Assembly (NCBI RefSeq): GCF_014207905.1
Contig: NZ_JACHLB010000001.1
Span: 620,001-684,000, forward strand
Length of the DNA stretch: 64,000 nt
Source: Flavobacterium notoginsengisoli
Lineage (GTDB): Bacteria; Bacteroidota; Bacteroidia; Flavobacteriales; Flavobacteriaceae
Reading direction: 5' to 3'
The number at the start of each line of letters is the position of its first letter. Positions within the stretch are counted from its first letter, which is position 1. The position numbers and the translations under genes are program-made. This document shows, piece after piece, positions 36,298 to 45,270 of the stretch. A model generated the notes under the pieces. It worked only from the letters and a program-made list of their open reading frames with translations. It ran no database searches and was not told the origin of the DNA.

Positions 36298-37200
36298 CTA
36301 AACTCCCTGATAATATTGAGTTTCCTTTTTTATAGATTTTAACTTAAGCGGATAGGTAATAAGGTGCAATATATACACTATTGGTGAAATTAACCATATC
36401 GCAAGGAATAAATAAACATTAAATACTTTAAGCAGCTGTTTTCGGTTTTTTTGATTTTTATAAATGATGTTTGACCATTTATCAAAAATTTTATTGGCCG
36501 TTTTGTCAACAGTCACCAAATAGGAACTAATTTTTACAGCTCCTGCGTTTACTAATTTTGGCTGTAAATCGGCTAAATTATTATTGTTGAAAGAATCGAG
36601 CATGATTTCTCCAAACTGACTTGATTCTTGAATATCTTTTTCAGAAACTCCCGGAAGCGGAAATATACCTAAATATTTTTTCTTAACTCCAGAAAACATC
36701 CATTCTACAATTGTAATTACACTGATTAAATTTCCAACACGATCTACCAAAGCTACATTTCCAACTAAATTAGCGTTGGCTTCTTTCAGTAAAACTTTGA
36801 CTTTTTCCTGCGCCATAATCCACATGTTTCTAGAACCGCTTATGGTAATAACAGGAGTATTGTTCAATAGTTTTTTGGCATCGTCACTTTTCAAAAATGA
36901 ATTGATCGGAATTGAAGGAGATAAATACCAAACCTGATAATGAAATAAAACCAAATCAAATTTTGTATTTAAGATTTCCTCCGGAACTGGTTTTAATGCT
37001 GTTGGAATCTGTAAAAAAGATTCTGGAAAAGCATCAAAAAAAGAATCTTTGTTCCAAGGAAAAGGAAAAGGTTTTTCTAATTGTATTTCGTAAAAAGTAA
37101 TATTTATTTCATCTGAATTTAGAAACGGTTTTGCAATGTTTTTTGCAATAGATTCTAATTGTCCAGATTGAGTATAATAAATTACGAGGACATTTTTCAT
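36298..37200 (-). CDS. darA: Dialkylresorcinol condensing/aromatising enzyme DarA
   Basis: 300 aa. The N-terminus looks like a flavodoxin fold (VLVIYYTQSGQLESIAKNIA binds FMN phosphate in such folds) and the C-terminus has two hydrophobic helices (about 262-292). It matches the DarA family as I recall it. DarA acts with DarB to make 2,5-dialkylresorcinols, the alcohol part of flexirubins; oxidation (aromatisation) of the ring would fit a flavin enzyme. First gene after a 303-bp gap, so it probably begins a transcription unit. Confidence 0.88.
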   Translation of the reverse strand: MKNVLVIYYTQSGQLESIAKNIAKPFLNSDEINITFYEIQLEKPFPFPWNKDSFFDAFPESFLQIPTALKPVPEEILNTKFDLVLFHYQVWYLSPSIPINSFLKSDDAKKLLNNTPVITISGSRNMWIMAQEKVKVLLKEANANLVGNVALVDRVGNLISVITIVEWMFSGVKKKYLGIFPLPGVSEKDIQESSQFGEIMLDSFNNNNLADLQPKLVNAGAVKISSYLVTVDKTANKIFDKWSNIIYKNQKNRKQLLKVFNVYLFLAIWLISPIVYILHLITYPLKLKSIKKETQYYQGV

Positions 37201-37503
37201 TTGGGTGTCTGACTTTGGTGGTTAGCAAAAATAGGTAAATTTATTTAAACGAATTTTCTTATTTTGACTAACGTTTTTTTAGCCACAAATTCACGAATTA
37301 TTCAAAATATAGCAGTGATGAACAATTTTGTTTAAATTATATCTACAAAAAGTTCCACAAATTGTCATTCAGGTAAGGATATAATTTTACGAAAAAAGAA
37401 TTAGAAAAATTATCGGTGAAAATATTCGCTCAAAAACGGCAGTAGAATTCGTGAATTGCTTCATCAATTCGGGGCGGAGCTAAAAATAGCGTAGAAGAAA
37501 AAC
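37201..37503. other. 303-bp gap upstream of darA: possible promoter and remains of a repeat
   Basis: A minus-strand TATTTTTG box (complement at 37226-37233) could be the -7 element of a darA promoter; no good TTG partner is visible at 17-23 bp. AATTCACGAATT near 37288 and AATTCGTGAATT near 37446 are complementary and about 150 bp apart, which suggests a decayed palindromic repeat. No coding region. Confidence 0.45.
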
Positions 37504-38385
37504 TTAATTTTTAATGTCGTTCCAAAAATCAAAATAATTAAACCATTGCAAAGGATATTGCTTTAAAATGCTTTCTACACTTTTTACATATTCTTTCAAA
37601 AGTCCTTTTTCGTCGCGGTGTTTTACTTCTGCTTCTCTTGCGTATAAATGATAATGAAGATTTGGTTCTTTCATTACATAAACAAAAACAACCGGAACTT
37701 TAAGTCTTGATGCAATTAAGAATGGACCAGCCGGAAAGTTGGCTTCTTTACCCAAAATGGTTTCTGATAAAGATTTTGTTCCTTCAAAATAACGATCGCC
37801 TGTAAAACAAATCAATTCATTATTAGCCAAAGCAGCGTTGATCTCAAAAATATGAGAGAGATCTTCTTTGATAATGATAAATTTTACGGTTGGTTTTTTA
37901 GAAATGCTTTCCAAATAATTCTTAATGGCAGAATGTTCTAAATCTGTAGTGACCAAATTGATTTGAAAGTCTAAATCAATATCTGCAAAAAAATGTTCTG
38001 CAATTTCAAAATTTCCGACATGCGCACTAATTAATACGCCACCTTTTTTTTCTGCAAGTAATTTTTTGAGTGTTTCGATTCCGTCAAATTCGTAAGTGAA
38101 TTTGTTTCGTAAACCAGCAGAAATCGAAACTTTATCAATAATGGTTTGTCCAAAAGTGTAGTAACTTTTGAAAACCATTTTTTTTGATTTAAAATAGGAA
38201 TACTGTAGCCTTTCTTTAAAATAATAAAAGATGGCTTTGTTGCTTTTTCTTAGAAATAAAAAATAATAGGAAGCTACAAAATAAAGTAAGGTATAGGCTG
38301 CTTTTACACCCGCTTTCTGAATTAAAAAAACGAATATTCTATAACCTAAAACAGTTCCTTTGGATTTACCATCCCATTGACTCAT
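37504..38385 (-). CDS. Lipid A-type acyltransferase (LpxL/HtrB family)
   Basis: 293 aa. N-terminal hydrophobic segment and an HX4E motif (SAHVGNFEIAEHFF), then GDRYFEGTKS and FPAGPFLIASRLKVPVVFVYV, as in LpxL-like lysophospholipid acyltransferases. In aryl polyene clusters such enzymes are thought to join the polyene to a lipid anchor. It abuts the ACP gene with no gap, which suggests that it takes its acyl group from that ACP. Confidence 0.85.
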   Translation of the reverse strand: MSQWDGKSKGTVLGYRIFVFLIQKAGVKAAYTLLYFVASYYFLFLRKSNKAIFYYFKERLQYSYFKSKKMVFKSYYTFGQTIIDKVSISAGLRNKFTYEFDGIETLKKLLAEKKGGVLISAHVGNFEIAEHFFADIDLDFQINLVTTDLEHSAIKNYLESISKKPTVKFIIIKEDLSHIFEINAALANNELICFTGDRYFEGTKSLSETILGKEANFPAGPFLIASRLKVPVVFVYVMKEPNLHYHLYAREAEVKHRDEKGLLKEYVKSVESILKQYPLQWFNYFDFWNDIKN

Positions 38386-38640
38386 TTAAGCTGATTTGGC
38401 TTTTATTTTGGTTTCGATAAGGTCGTAGAAACTTTGAAAATCAGAAATTCCAACAAAATCTGCTTCAACTAGTTTTACACCATAGTTTTCTTCAATTGAA
38501 ACAACTAAGTCAACATAATCAAGACTATCTAACCCAAGTGTATCTTTTAAATTAGCATTTGGTTCAATGTCGTCATTGTCTACTTCAAATTCATCAACTA
38601 AAAAACCATTTATTTTTGCTATAATATCTTCTTTATTCAT
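38386..38640 (-). CDS. Acyl carrier protein, second copy
   Basis: 84 aa ACP with phosphopantetheine Ser39 in LGLDSLDYVDLV. Overlaps the upstream ketosynthase gene by 8 bp and abuts the LpxL-like acyltransferase gene. The pairing suggests a dedicated KS-ACP-acyltransferase set, perhaps for the chain that is finally transferred. Confidence 0.92.
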   Translation of the reverse strand: MNKEDIIAKINGFLVDEFEVDNDDIEPNANLKDTLGLDSLDYVDLVVSIEENYGVKLVEADFVGISDFQSFYDLIETKIKAKSA

Positions 38641-39868
38641 CGTTCAATTTAAACTTTTTAACCACCAACGCAGAGTTGGTTCCTCCGAAACCGAAAGAAT
38701 TCGACAAAAATATGTCAAATTTTTTGTTTAACGTAGTTTTAACTAAATTTAATTTTGAAGCATCTTCATCAGGATTTTCTAAATTGATGTTTGGCGCGAT
38801 GAAATCGTTCTGCATCATTAAGATAGAGTAAATAATTTCGCTTGCTCCCGCCATCCAACATTCGTGTCCTGTCATCGATTTTGTTGAACTTATATAAGGA
38901 TTTCTTTCACCAAAAACTTCAAAAATGGCTTTTGCTTCGTTGGCATCACCAACAGGAGTTGAGGTTGCGTGAGCATTTATGTACTCAATATCTGATGCTT
39001 TTAAGTTGGCTTCGTCTAAAGCTCGTTTCATCGCTGTTGCAGGACCTTCAACGTTTGGAGTAGAAATATGGCCACCGTTAGATGAAAATCCGTAACCGAC
39101 AATTTCTGCAATAATATTGGCACCACGAGCAATAGCAGATTCGTAACTTTCTAAAATTAATGTTGCACCACCGCCACTCGGAATTAATCCGTCACGACCG
39201 GCATCAAAAGGTCTTGAAGCTTTTTCGGGATCGCTTTCTCGATTAGAAAAAACGCCTAATCCGTCAAAACTGCTCATGGCATATTTATTAATTTCCTGAG
39301 CACCACCAGTAATTATAATATCTTGAAAACCGCTTTTGATTAAAAAATAAGCCAATCCGATAGAATGAGAACCGCTGGCACAAGCCGCACTAACCGTTAA
39401 ATTGATTCCTCGAAGTTTAAAAATCGTAGAAAGATTCATGGTTACGGTAGAATTCATTGACTTGAAAATCGCACCAGAACCAATTAAGGCAGTATCTTTT
39501 TTCTCGCGGACAATATCAGTAGCGTCAATAATGGCTTTAGAAACACTATCATTTCCGTACATAATACCAACTTCGTGCTCATCGAAAAAAGCATCGTCAA
39601 TATTAGCATTTTTTAGCGCTTCTATAGTAGCCATATAAGCATATTCGGTTTCTTCACCAATGCTCATACGTTGTCTTCTTGTCAATAAATTTTTTAAATC
39701 GGCTTTTGGAACCATTCCGGTCAAAGCAGATTGGAAACCAAATTCTTTACGTTCAGCATCAAACTGAATACCAGATTTTCCTTCATATAACGAATCTTTT
39801 ACTTCGTCTAAAGAAGTTCCGATGCAAGAATAAATTCCCATTCCAGTAATTACAACTCGTCTATTCAT
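38633..39868 (-). CDS. 3-oxoacyl-ACP synthase (FabF-like ketosynthase)
   Basis: 411 aa complete FabF-type enzyme: Cys163 in VSAACASGSHS and His in MTGHECWMAGAS. The other His motif reads NAHATSTPVGD, with Ala where HGT is usual, a variation seen in some active ketosynthases. Next to a private ACP and the acyltransferase, so part of chain building. A minus-strand TAnnTTTG-like box (complement at 39876-39883) lies 7 bp upstream of the ATG. Confidence 0.9.
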   Translation of the reverse strand: MNRRVVITGMGIYSCIGTSLDEVKDSLYEGKSGIQFDAERKEFGFQSALTGMVPKADLKNLLTRRQRMSIGEETEYAYMATIEALKNANIDDAFFDEHEVGIMYGNDSVSKAIIDATDIVREKKDTALIGSGAIFKSMNSTVTMNLSTIFKLRGINLTVSAACASGSHSIGLAYFLIKSGFQDIIITGGAQEINKYAMSSFDGLGVFSNRESDPEKASRPFDAGRDGLIPSGGGATLILESYESAIARGANIIAEIVGYGFSSNGGHISTPNVEGPATAMKRALDEANLKASDIEYINAHATSTPVGDANEAKAIFEVFGERNPYISSTKSMTGHECWMAGASEIIYSILMMQNDFIAPNINLENPDEDASKLNLVKTTLNKKFDIFLSNSFGFGGTNSALVVKKFKLNDE

Positions 39869-39915
39869 GGTCTTTCAAAAGTAATTTTTTATCCTTAAAG
39901 TGTTATTTTTTTAAT

Positions 39916-39998
39916 CTCGCAAAGACGCAGAGTTGCAAAGTTTCTTCTTTTTTTAAGTTTTAATTAATAAAACCTTTGCGACTCTGCGTCTTTGCGAG
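39916..39998. repeat. Inverted repeat, GCAAAGACGCAGAGT family
   Basis: Left arm 39916-39942 (CTCGCAAAGACGCAGAGT then GCAAAG) pairs with the right arm 39971-39998 (CTTTGCGACTCTGCG then TCTTTGCGAG) with one mismatch and one extra base; AT-rich loop. Lies between the ketosynthase and fabG genes. Confidence 0.85.
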
Positions 39999-40049
39999 CA
40001 ATTTTCTATGTTTAAAAAACTTAAAATAATCTCGTAAACGTAGTATTCT

Positions 40050-40781
40050 TTAAGAATATATTCCGCCGTTAATATTGATAATTTCTCCTGTAATATAACT
40101 TGCTTTTTTAGAAATCAAAAAGCTTACCAAATCTGCAACTTCTTCGGCTTCGCCAAAACGATTTACCGGAATAAGTTTTAGTAATTCTTTTTCGTCCAAT
40201 TCACTAGTCATATCCGTTTTAATAAAACCTGGAGCAACAGCATTTACCGTAATATTTCTTTTGGCAACTTCTTGCGCCAATGCTTTTGTAGCGGCAACAA
40301 TAGCGCCTTTTGCAGCCGAATAATTAGTTTGTCCTGCAGTTCCTTTTACTCCAGAAACAGAAACGATGTTTACAATTCGGCCGTATTTATTGCGAAGCAT
40401 TTTTTGAATAAAAAATTGCGTTACATTAAAGAATCCGTTTGTACTTGTATTCATTACGCTGTTCCAGTCTTGCGGTGTCATCCACATAAAAAGACCGTCT
40501 TTTGTAATTCCTGCATTATTTACAATCGCTTCAACCAGTTTTTCAGGATTTTCTTCCTGCCATTTGGTTAGAACGTTTTGCACTTGTTCGAAATCGGCAA
40601 CATCAAAACCTAAAATTTCTCCTGTTGCACCTAATTTCTCAATTTCTTGTAATGTTTCTTCGGCAGCTGTTTTATTCGAATGATAATTGATCAGAATATG
40701 ATAATCGGATTCTACGGCTAATTTTTTACAAATAGCACTTCCAATTCCTCTCGAACCGCCTGTTACTAATACACATTTCAT
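40050..40781 (-). CDS. 3-oxoacyl-ACP reductase (FabG-like, ApeQ-like)
   Basis: 243 aa classical SDR: cofactor motif TGGSRGIG (7-14), NNAG, and the YxxxK pair Tyr154/Lys158 in NYSAAKGA with the catalytic Ser about 13 residues before. It would reduce each 3-ketoacyl-ACP during polyene synthesis. FabG-like rather than a sugar SDR because of its cluster context and overall motif set (VAPGFIKTDMT). Confidence 0.9.
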   Translation of the reverse strand: MKCVLVTGGSRGIGSAICKKLAVESDYHILINYHSNKTAAEETLQEIEKLGATGEILGFDVADFEQVQNVLTKWQEENPEKLVEAIVNNAGITKDGLFMWMTPQDWNSVMNTSTNGFFNVTQFFIQKMLRNKYGRIVNIVSVSGVKGTAGQTNYSAAKGAIVAATKALAQEVAKRNITVNAVAPGFIKTDMTSELDEKELLKLIPVNRFGEAEEVADLVSFLISKKASYITGEIININGGIYS

Positions 40782-40877
40782 TTAATGTAGGTTTTATTTT
40801 TATTTGTCATAAATGAAACCGCTTTACAGAACGCAATTTCATTTATGCAAATTTTATAATTTATTTGGAGGTAAATA

Positions 40878-42101
40878 TTATTTCTTTTTTTTCGGTGCTG
40901 GTTTTGCCGCTGGTTTTTTTGCAACAGCTTTAGTTTCCTCTTTTGGTTTTTCAGCAGGAGCTGCAACTGGCTGAGGTTTTTCTGTACTCTTAGAAAATAA
41001 TTCAGCATTTTCAAACCATTGATTGGCTAAAACTGTTCCGTCTGGTTTAAGAAATCCCCATTTTCCTTCGTTTTTAACTCTTGCAACACCACTGATAAAT
41101 CCTTTGTCTTGTTGTGTAAACATCGCAATAATGGCATTGGTAGTAATACCGTATTGTGTTGGAATGACCAATTTTCCAGATTCGTTGATAAATCCCCAAT
41201 TGCTTTCTTTAACTGGAGCTAATCCGTTTGTACTGAAAACTTCTGCATCGCTGTAAGTTGGCTCAATTACAAATTTTCCTTCTGGATTAATAAATCCCCA
41301 TTTTTTTCCAACTAAAACTGGAGCTAAATTTTTTGAGAAAGCTTTTCCTTTATCATAAATAGGAAGAATTACCCAATTTCCTTTCAAATCGATATAACCA
41401 ATTTTTCCGTTTTTCTTAGCATAAGTTAAATCTTGAGTTTCGAAATCCCAGATTTTTTCAGCTCCATCAACCGGAGTAAATTTTCCTCCACTTACTAATC
41501 CGAAAGTTTTATCTTTTCTAGCCCAAGTTGTTCCTTTAAAATAATTTCCGATTTCAGCATAAGCAGGTTCAACTAGTTCCTTTCCGTTAGTATCGATAAT
41601 TCCCCAGTTTTTGTTTAATTCTACTCTTGCGTAACCATTTTCAAAAGGTTTGATTTGATCGTATTTTGGTTCCAGAACAACAGTCATTTTGTTGTTAATT
41701 AAACCCACTTTATTGTTTTGTCTGATGAACGCAACACCGTCATTAAAATCAAAAACTTTGTCAGAGGTAGGCGCTTTTTGGATTTCACCTTTAGTATTAA
41801 TATAAACCCACTCTTTATCTTTTTGTACAACAGCAATTCCGTTGTTAAAATCTTTAGCATCTTTAAAGTCTGCTGGAATTACCCAAGTTCCTTTAGTATC
41901 GATGAAACCCCATTTTCCGCCATTTTCTACAGCAGCCAAACCTTCAGAAAAACTTCTAGCCGATTTGTATTGTGGTTCGATTTTAAAAGATCCGTCTTTA
42001 GAAAGATATCCAATTTTGGAGTTCTTTTTAACTAATGCCAATTCTTGACTATTAACAAATTGAATACTTACCAGCAGCAAAAAAATAAGTGTCTTTTTCA
42101 T
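40878..42101 (-). CDS. WG-repeat protein, exported
   Basis: 407 aa with signal peptide MKKTLIFLLLVSIQFVNSQ. About ten WG-type repeats follow (GKWGFIDTKGTWVIP, KNWGIIDTNGKELVEP, KKWGFINPEGKFVIEP, SNWGFINESGKLVIP and others), then a Lys/Ala/Pro-rich tail ending KKKK. WG-repeat proteins are common in Bacteroidota; their role is unknown, perhaps binding. It sits between fabG and the ammonia-lyase gene on the same strand, with 96 and 69 bp gaps. Confidence 0.85.
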   Translation of the reverse strand: MKKTLIFLLLVSIQFVNSQELALVKKNSKIGYLSKDGSFKIEPQYKSARSFSEGLAAVENGGKWGFIDTKGTWVIPADFKDAKDFNNGIAVVQKDKEWVYINTKGEIQKAPTSDKVFDFNDGVAFIRQNNKVGLINNKMTVVLEPKYDQIKPFENGYARVELNKNWGIIDTNGKELVEPAYAEIGNYFKGTTWARKDKTFGLVSGGKFTPVDGAEKIWDFETQDLTYAKKNGKIGYIDLKGNWVILPIYDKGKAFSKNLAPVLVGKKWGFINPEGKFVIEPTYSDAEVFSTNGLAPVKESNWGFINESGKLVIPTQYGITTNAIIAMFTQQDKGFISGVARVKNEGKWGFLKPDGTVLANQWFENAELFSKSTEKPQPVAAPAEKPKEETKAVAKKPAAKPAPKKKK

Positions 42102-42170
42102 GATTTTAAAAATTCAATGTTTAACGATTAAAAAACTAAAACTCTTTGGGGCAAATTTGTATATCAATTT

Positions 42171-43694
42171 TTAACTGTTGATCAAATAATCTTTAACTTT
42201 TTGAACAAAAGGATACATTACTTGATCTTCTTTAAATGTTGGAATTATATTTCTGATATCATCGTACCATTTTTTAGTAACAGATGAAATTTTTCCTTTT
42301 TGATCTAAATAATCAATTGCCTGAGCGATTGTGATTAATTCGATTGCTAAAACTTCGAATGAGTTTTCAATTACTTTTGCTGTCATCACCGCAGCATTTG
42401 TTCCCATACTTACAATGTCTTGATTGTCATTGTTGTTTGGAATACTGTGAACGTACATTGGATTTGATAATGTCTGACTTTCTGCAGTAGTTGAAGTTGC
42501 AACGAACTGAACACCCTGCATTCCGAAATTGAATCCTAAAGTTCCTAAGTTCACAAATGGAGGAAGCAATTCATTAATTTTTGAATTTAATAAATAATTC
42601 AATTGACGTTCTGCCAACATCGTTAATTTAGTGATAACGATTTTCAGTTTATCCATTTCTAGCGAAATATAATCTCCGTGGAAATTTCCTCCGTGGTAAA
42701 CGTGCTGGTTTTTTACATCAATAATTGGGTTGTCGTTTGCTGAGTTAAATTCGTCTTCCAAAATAGAAGCGACATTATTAATGGTTTCTAAAACCGGACC
42801 CAAAATTTGAGGAACACATCTTAGTGAATAATATTCCTGAACTTTTTCTTTGAAGATTTCTTCGGTGTTTTCACCAGAATATAAATGGTCTTCTCTTTTA
42901 CGGATTAAAGTACTGTCAGAAAGATTTTTTCTCATTCTTTCTGCCACTTCCTGCTGTCCTTTATGACGTTTCGTTTGATTTAATTCCTCAGAAAAATGAT
43001 CGTCGTAAGCTTGTACTAATTCGTTGATTGCACATGAAGCTTTTAACGACCAGTCTAATAATTTTTGTGCGTAATGCACATTTACAACGCCAATTCCCGT
43101 CATTACAGAAGTTCCGTTGATTAACGCCAAACCTTCTCTAATTTCTACTTGAATTGGTTTTAAACCTTCGATTTCGAAAACTTCTGGAGTTGGTCTTCTT
43201 TCTCCTTTATAAAAAACTTCGCCTTCGCCAATTAAAACTAATGCTAAATGCGATAATTGCACTAAGTCACCACTTGCTCCAACGCCACCATGTTCAAAAA
43301 TTAAAGGCGTAATATCTCTATTGATTAATTCTGCCATTAAATGAATAACAGAAGAATGAACTCCTGAATTTCCTAAAGAAAGAGTATTTAATCTTGCTAA
43401 AATGGCCGCTTTTGCACATTCTGGATTTAAAGGTTTCCCTGTTCCAGAAGAGTGGCTTCTAATTAAATTATATTGCAGTTGAATTTGATCTGACTCTTTA
43501 ATTCTGTATTGAGCCATCGGACCAAAGCCAGTATTGACTCCGTAGATTACTTTGTTTCCTGAGAATTCTTTCAAGAAATTAAAACTTTCGTTCACTCGAT
43601 TTAAAACCACATCGCTTATGGCAACTTTATTTTTACCAAAAATTATGGCTTCAAATTCTGCTAAACTTAAATATTCATTTATTGTATTCATCAA
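42171..43694 (-). CDS. Tyrosine ammonia-lyase (aromatic amino acid ammonia-lyase, HAL/PAL family)
   Basis: 507 aa. The MIO prosthetic group forms from Ala140-Ser141-Gly142 in HGGVGASGDLVQLSHLAL. From memory the sequence is nearly that of the characterised F. johnsoniae tyrosine ammonia-lyase (FjTAL); His81 in RSHSSGTG occupies the substrate-selectivity position near the His of bacterial TALs. It converts tyrosine to p-coumarate and ammonia, the aryl starter of flexirubin. Its place at the head of the minus-strand cluster supports this. Histidine ammonia-lyase is the alternative but no hut genes are nearby. Confidence 0.9.
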   Translation of the reverse strand: MMNTINEYLSLAEFEAIIFGKNKVAISDVVLNRVNESFNFLKEFSGNKVIYGVNTGFGPMAQYRIKESDQIQLQYNLIRSHSSGTGKPLNPECAKAAILARLNTLSLGNSGVHSSVIHLMAELINRDITPLIFEHGGVGASGDLVQLSHLALVLIGEGEVFYKGERRPTPEVFEIEGLKPIQVEIREGLALINGTSVMTGIGVVNVHYAQKLLDWSLKASCAINELVQAYDDHFSEELNQTKRHKGQQEVAERMRKNLSDSTLIRKREDHLYSGENTEEIFKEKVQEYYSLRCVPQILGPVLETINNVASILEDEFNSANDNPIIDVKNQHVYHGGNFHGDYISLEMDKLKIVITKLTMLAERQLNYLLNSKINELLPPFVNLGTLGFNFGMQGVQFVATSTTAESQTLSNPMYVHSIPNNNDNQDIVSMGTNAAVMTAKVIENSFEVLAIELITIAQAIDYLDQKGKISSVTKKWYDDIRNIIPTFKEDQVMYPFVQKVKDYLINS

Positions 43695-43729
43695 ATCTAT
43701 TTTGGTTGCGCTAATTTAATTTTATTTAT

Positions 43730-43751
43730 CAAAATAATTGTAGTTATTTTG
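43730..43751. promoter_or_regulatory. Palindrome between the divergent ammonia-lyase and halogenase-like genes
   Basis: CAAAATAA-N6-TTATTTTG in a 98-bp divergent gap. A minus-strand TACATTTG box lies at 43759-43766 (complement). The palindrome would sit just downstream of the ammonia-lyase transcription start, a plausible operator position. Confidence 0.4.
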
Positions 43752-43792
43752 ATGATGGCAAATGTAGGTTAATTAATGATAATAATTCTAAT

Positions 43793-45043
43793 ATGACAAA
43801 GGAGTTTGTTGATGTTTTAGTGATTGGTGCAGGACCATCTGGATGTGTTTCGGCATCTTACTTGTTTAAAAACAATGTTAAGGTTAAGGTTGTAGAAAAA
43901 CAAAAGTTCCCGAGACTTGTTGTTGGTGAAAGCCTTATTCCGCGTGTAATGGACCATTTTGCTGAGGCAGAATTGTTTGAAGCGCTTGATGCCATGAACT
44001 TCGAGAAAAAATTAGGAGCTCGTTTTATTAGAGGCGAAGAAATCTGCAATTTCGATTTTAGCAAGAAATTTGGAGAAGGCTGGGATTGGACTTGGCAAGT
44101 TCCAAGAGCTGATTTTGATAACACAATGGCGCAGGAAATTATCAGAAAAGGAATTGATTTGGAATTTGAATCAGAAGTTTTGGAAGTTTCTTTTGAAGGA
44201 AAAAATTCAAAAACCATTGTAAAAGATAAAGATGGAAATCTGAAAGAAATTCACGCTAAATTTATTATCGACTCAAGCGGATACGGACGTGTTTTGCCAA
44301 GACTTTTAGATTTGGATACGCCATCAAAATTAGATCCGCATTCTTCTATTTTTACGCATGTTAAGGATATAAACAGAGAAGAAGGTGTAGAAGGAACTCA
44401 AATTTCTTTTGATATTCTAGAAACTGAAGTCTGGCTTTGGGTAATTCCATTTTCTAACGGAAATACAAGTTTAGGAGTTGTTGGTCCGACAGATTTCATC
44501 AATTCACTTTCTGAAAATAAAGACAATGCCGAGGCTTTGAAAAATGCGATTCAGAAGTCTGATTATTATATTAAAAGATTCGCAGGAACAGAATTTTTGT
44601 TTGAGCCAGTTAAATTAGAAAACTATTCTAGAGCTGTAAAAAGAATGTATGGAGATGGTTTTGCTTTAACAGGAAACAGTTCTGAATTTTTAGATCCAGT
44701 TTTCTCTTCAGGAGTAGCTTTTGCAACAGAATCAGGAATGTTGGCAGCAAAATTATATTTAAAAGAATCACAAGGAATTCCTGTTGATTGGGAAGTGGAG
44801 TTTACGCAATATATGAAACGCGGAATTGCTGTTTTCACCACTTATGTACAAGAATGGTACACAGGGAATTTACAAACGCTGTTTTTCCACCAGCCTGAAA
44901 ATCCTGAAGTAAAAGAAAAAATATGTGCTGTTTTAGCAGGTTATGTTTGGAACGAAGAAAATTCGTTTGTCAAAAAACATGATCATGTAATTGCGAATAT
45001 GGCGTATTTATTAAATATGCAAAAAGAACAAAGCCCTGAATAA
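43793..45043 (+). CDS. Flavin-dependent halogenase/monooxygenase-like oxidoreductase
   Basis: 416 aa. FAD site GAGPSG (12-17), then VVGESLIP, the Lys72/Lys73 region, and WLWVIP (214-219), which fits the WxWxIP motif of flavin-dependent halogenases; a second Trp-rich stretch GWDWTWQVPRADFD precedes it. The protein is shorter than tryptophan halogenases (about 530 aa) and closer to the CmlS/phenol type. It could chlorinate or hydroxylate the aryl ring or the resorcinol of the pigment. Divergent from the ammonia-lyase gene; a terminator follows. Confidence 0.78.
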   Translation: MTKEFVDVLVIGAGPSGCVSASYLFKNNVKVKVVEKQKFPRLVVGESLIPRVMDHFAEAELFEALDAMNFEKKLGARFIRGEEICNFDFSKKFGEGWDWTWQVPRADFDNTMAQEIIRKGIDLEFESEVLEVSFEGKNSKTIVKDKDGNLKEIHAKFIIDSSGYGRVLPRLLDLDTPSKLDPHSSIFTHVKDINREEGVEGTQISFDILETEVWLWVIPFSNGNTSLGVVGPTDFINSLSENKDNAEALKNAIQKSDYYIKRFAGTEFLFEPVKLENYSRAVKRMYGDGFALTGNSSEFLDPVFSSGVAFATESGMLAAKLYLKESQGIPVDWEVEFTQYMKRGIAVFTTYVQEWYTGNLQTLFFHQPENPEVKEKICAVLAGYVWNEENSFVKKHDHVIANMAYLLNMQKEQSPE

Positions 45044-45058
45044 TCAGGGCTTTTTTTT
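45031..45058 (+). terminator. Rho-independent terminator of the halogenase-like gene
   Basis: AAGCCCTGA-ATAA-TCAGGGCTT stem followed by T-run. The stem overlaps the stop codon region of the CDS. Confidence 0.9.
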
Positions 45059-45085
45059 ATAAAAACAATTTATTTTGTGAATTCA

Positions 45086-45255
45086 TTCCATTAGGAATGT
45101 CTGGTCGGTAGAAATTAAATTTGAATTGTGATAATACGTTCCGTAGGAAAGTTTGATTAATGGATATGTATATTATTTCCGTATATCAAATGTCCCTACA
45201 GGACATAATGCAAAATGGCAATATTTTTTTCTACCGACCAGATATTCCTACGGAA
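45086..45255. repeat. Interrupted inverted repeat (CTGGTCGGTAGAAA family)
   Basis: Left arm 45086-45114 and right arm 45228-45255 share CTGGTCGGTAGAAA and its complement plus TTCC...AGGAAT blocks. Inside are smaller palindromes (TGTCC-CTACA-GGACA; TTCCGTAGGAA). Fills the gap between the halogenase-like gene and the convergent exported protein gene. Confidence 0.8.
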
Positions 45256-45270
45256 TATGAAATAATATTT

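Noticed and set aside
40778..41014. 78-aa Lys/Gln/Asn-rich minus-strand ORF
   Set aside because: Overlaps the C-terminal low-complexity end of the WG-repeat gene in another frame; its composition reflects frame-shifted Lys/Ala codons.
42171..43694. Histidine ammonia-lyase of a hut operon
   Set aside because: No hutU, hutI or hutG nearby; setting and recalled similarity favour tyrosine ammonia-lyase.
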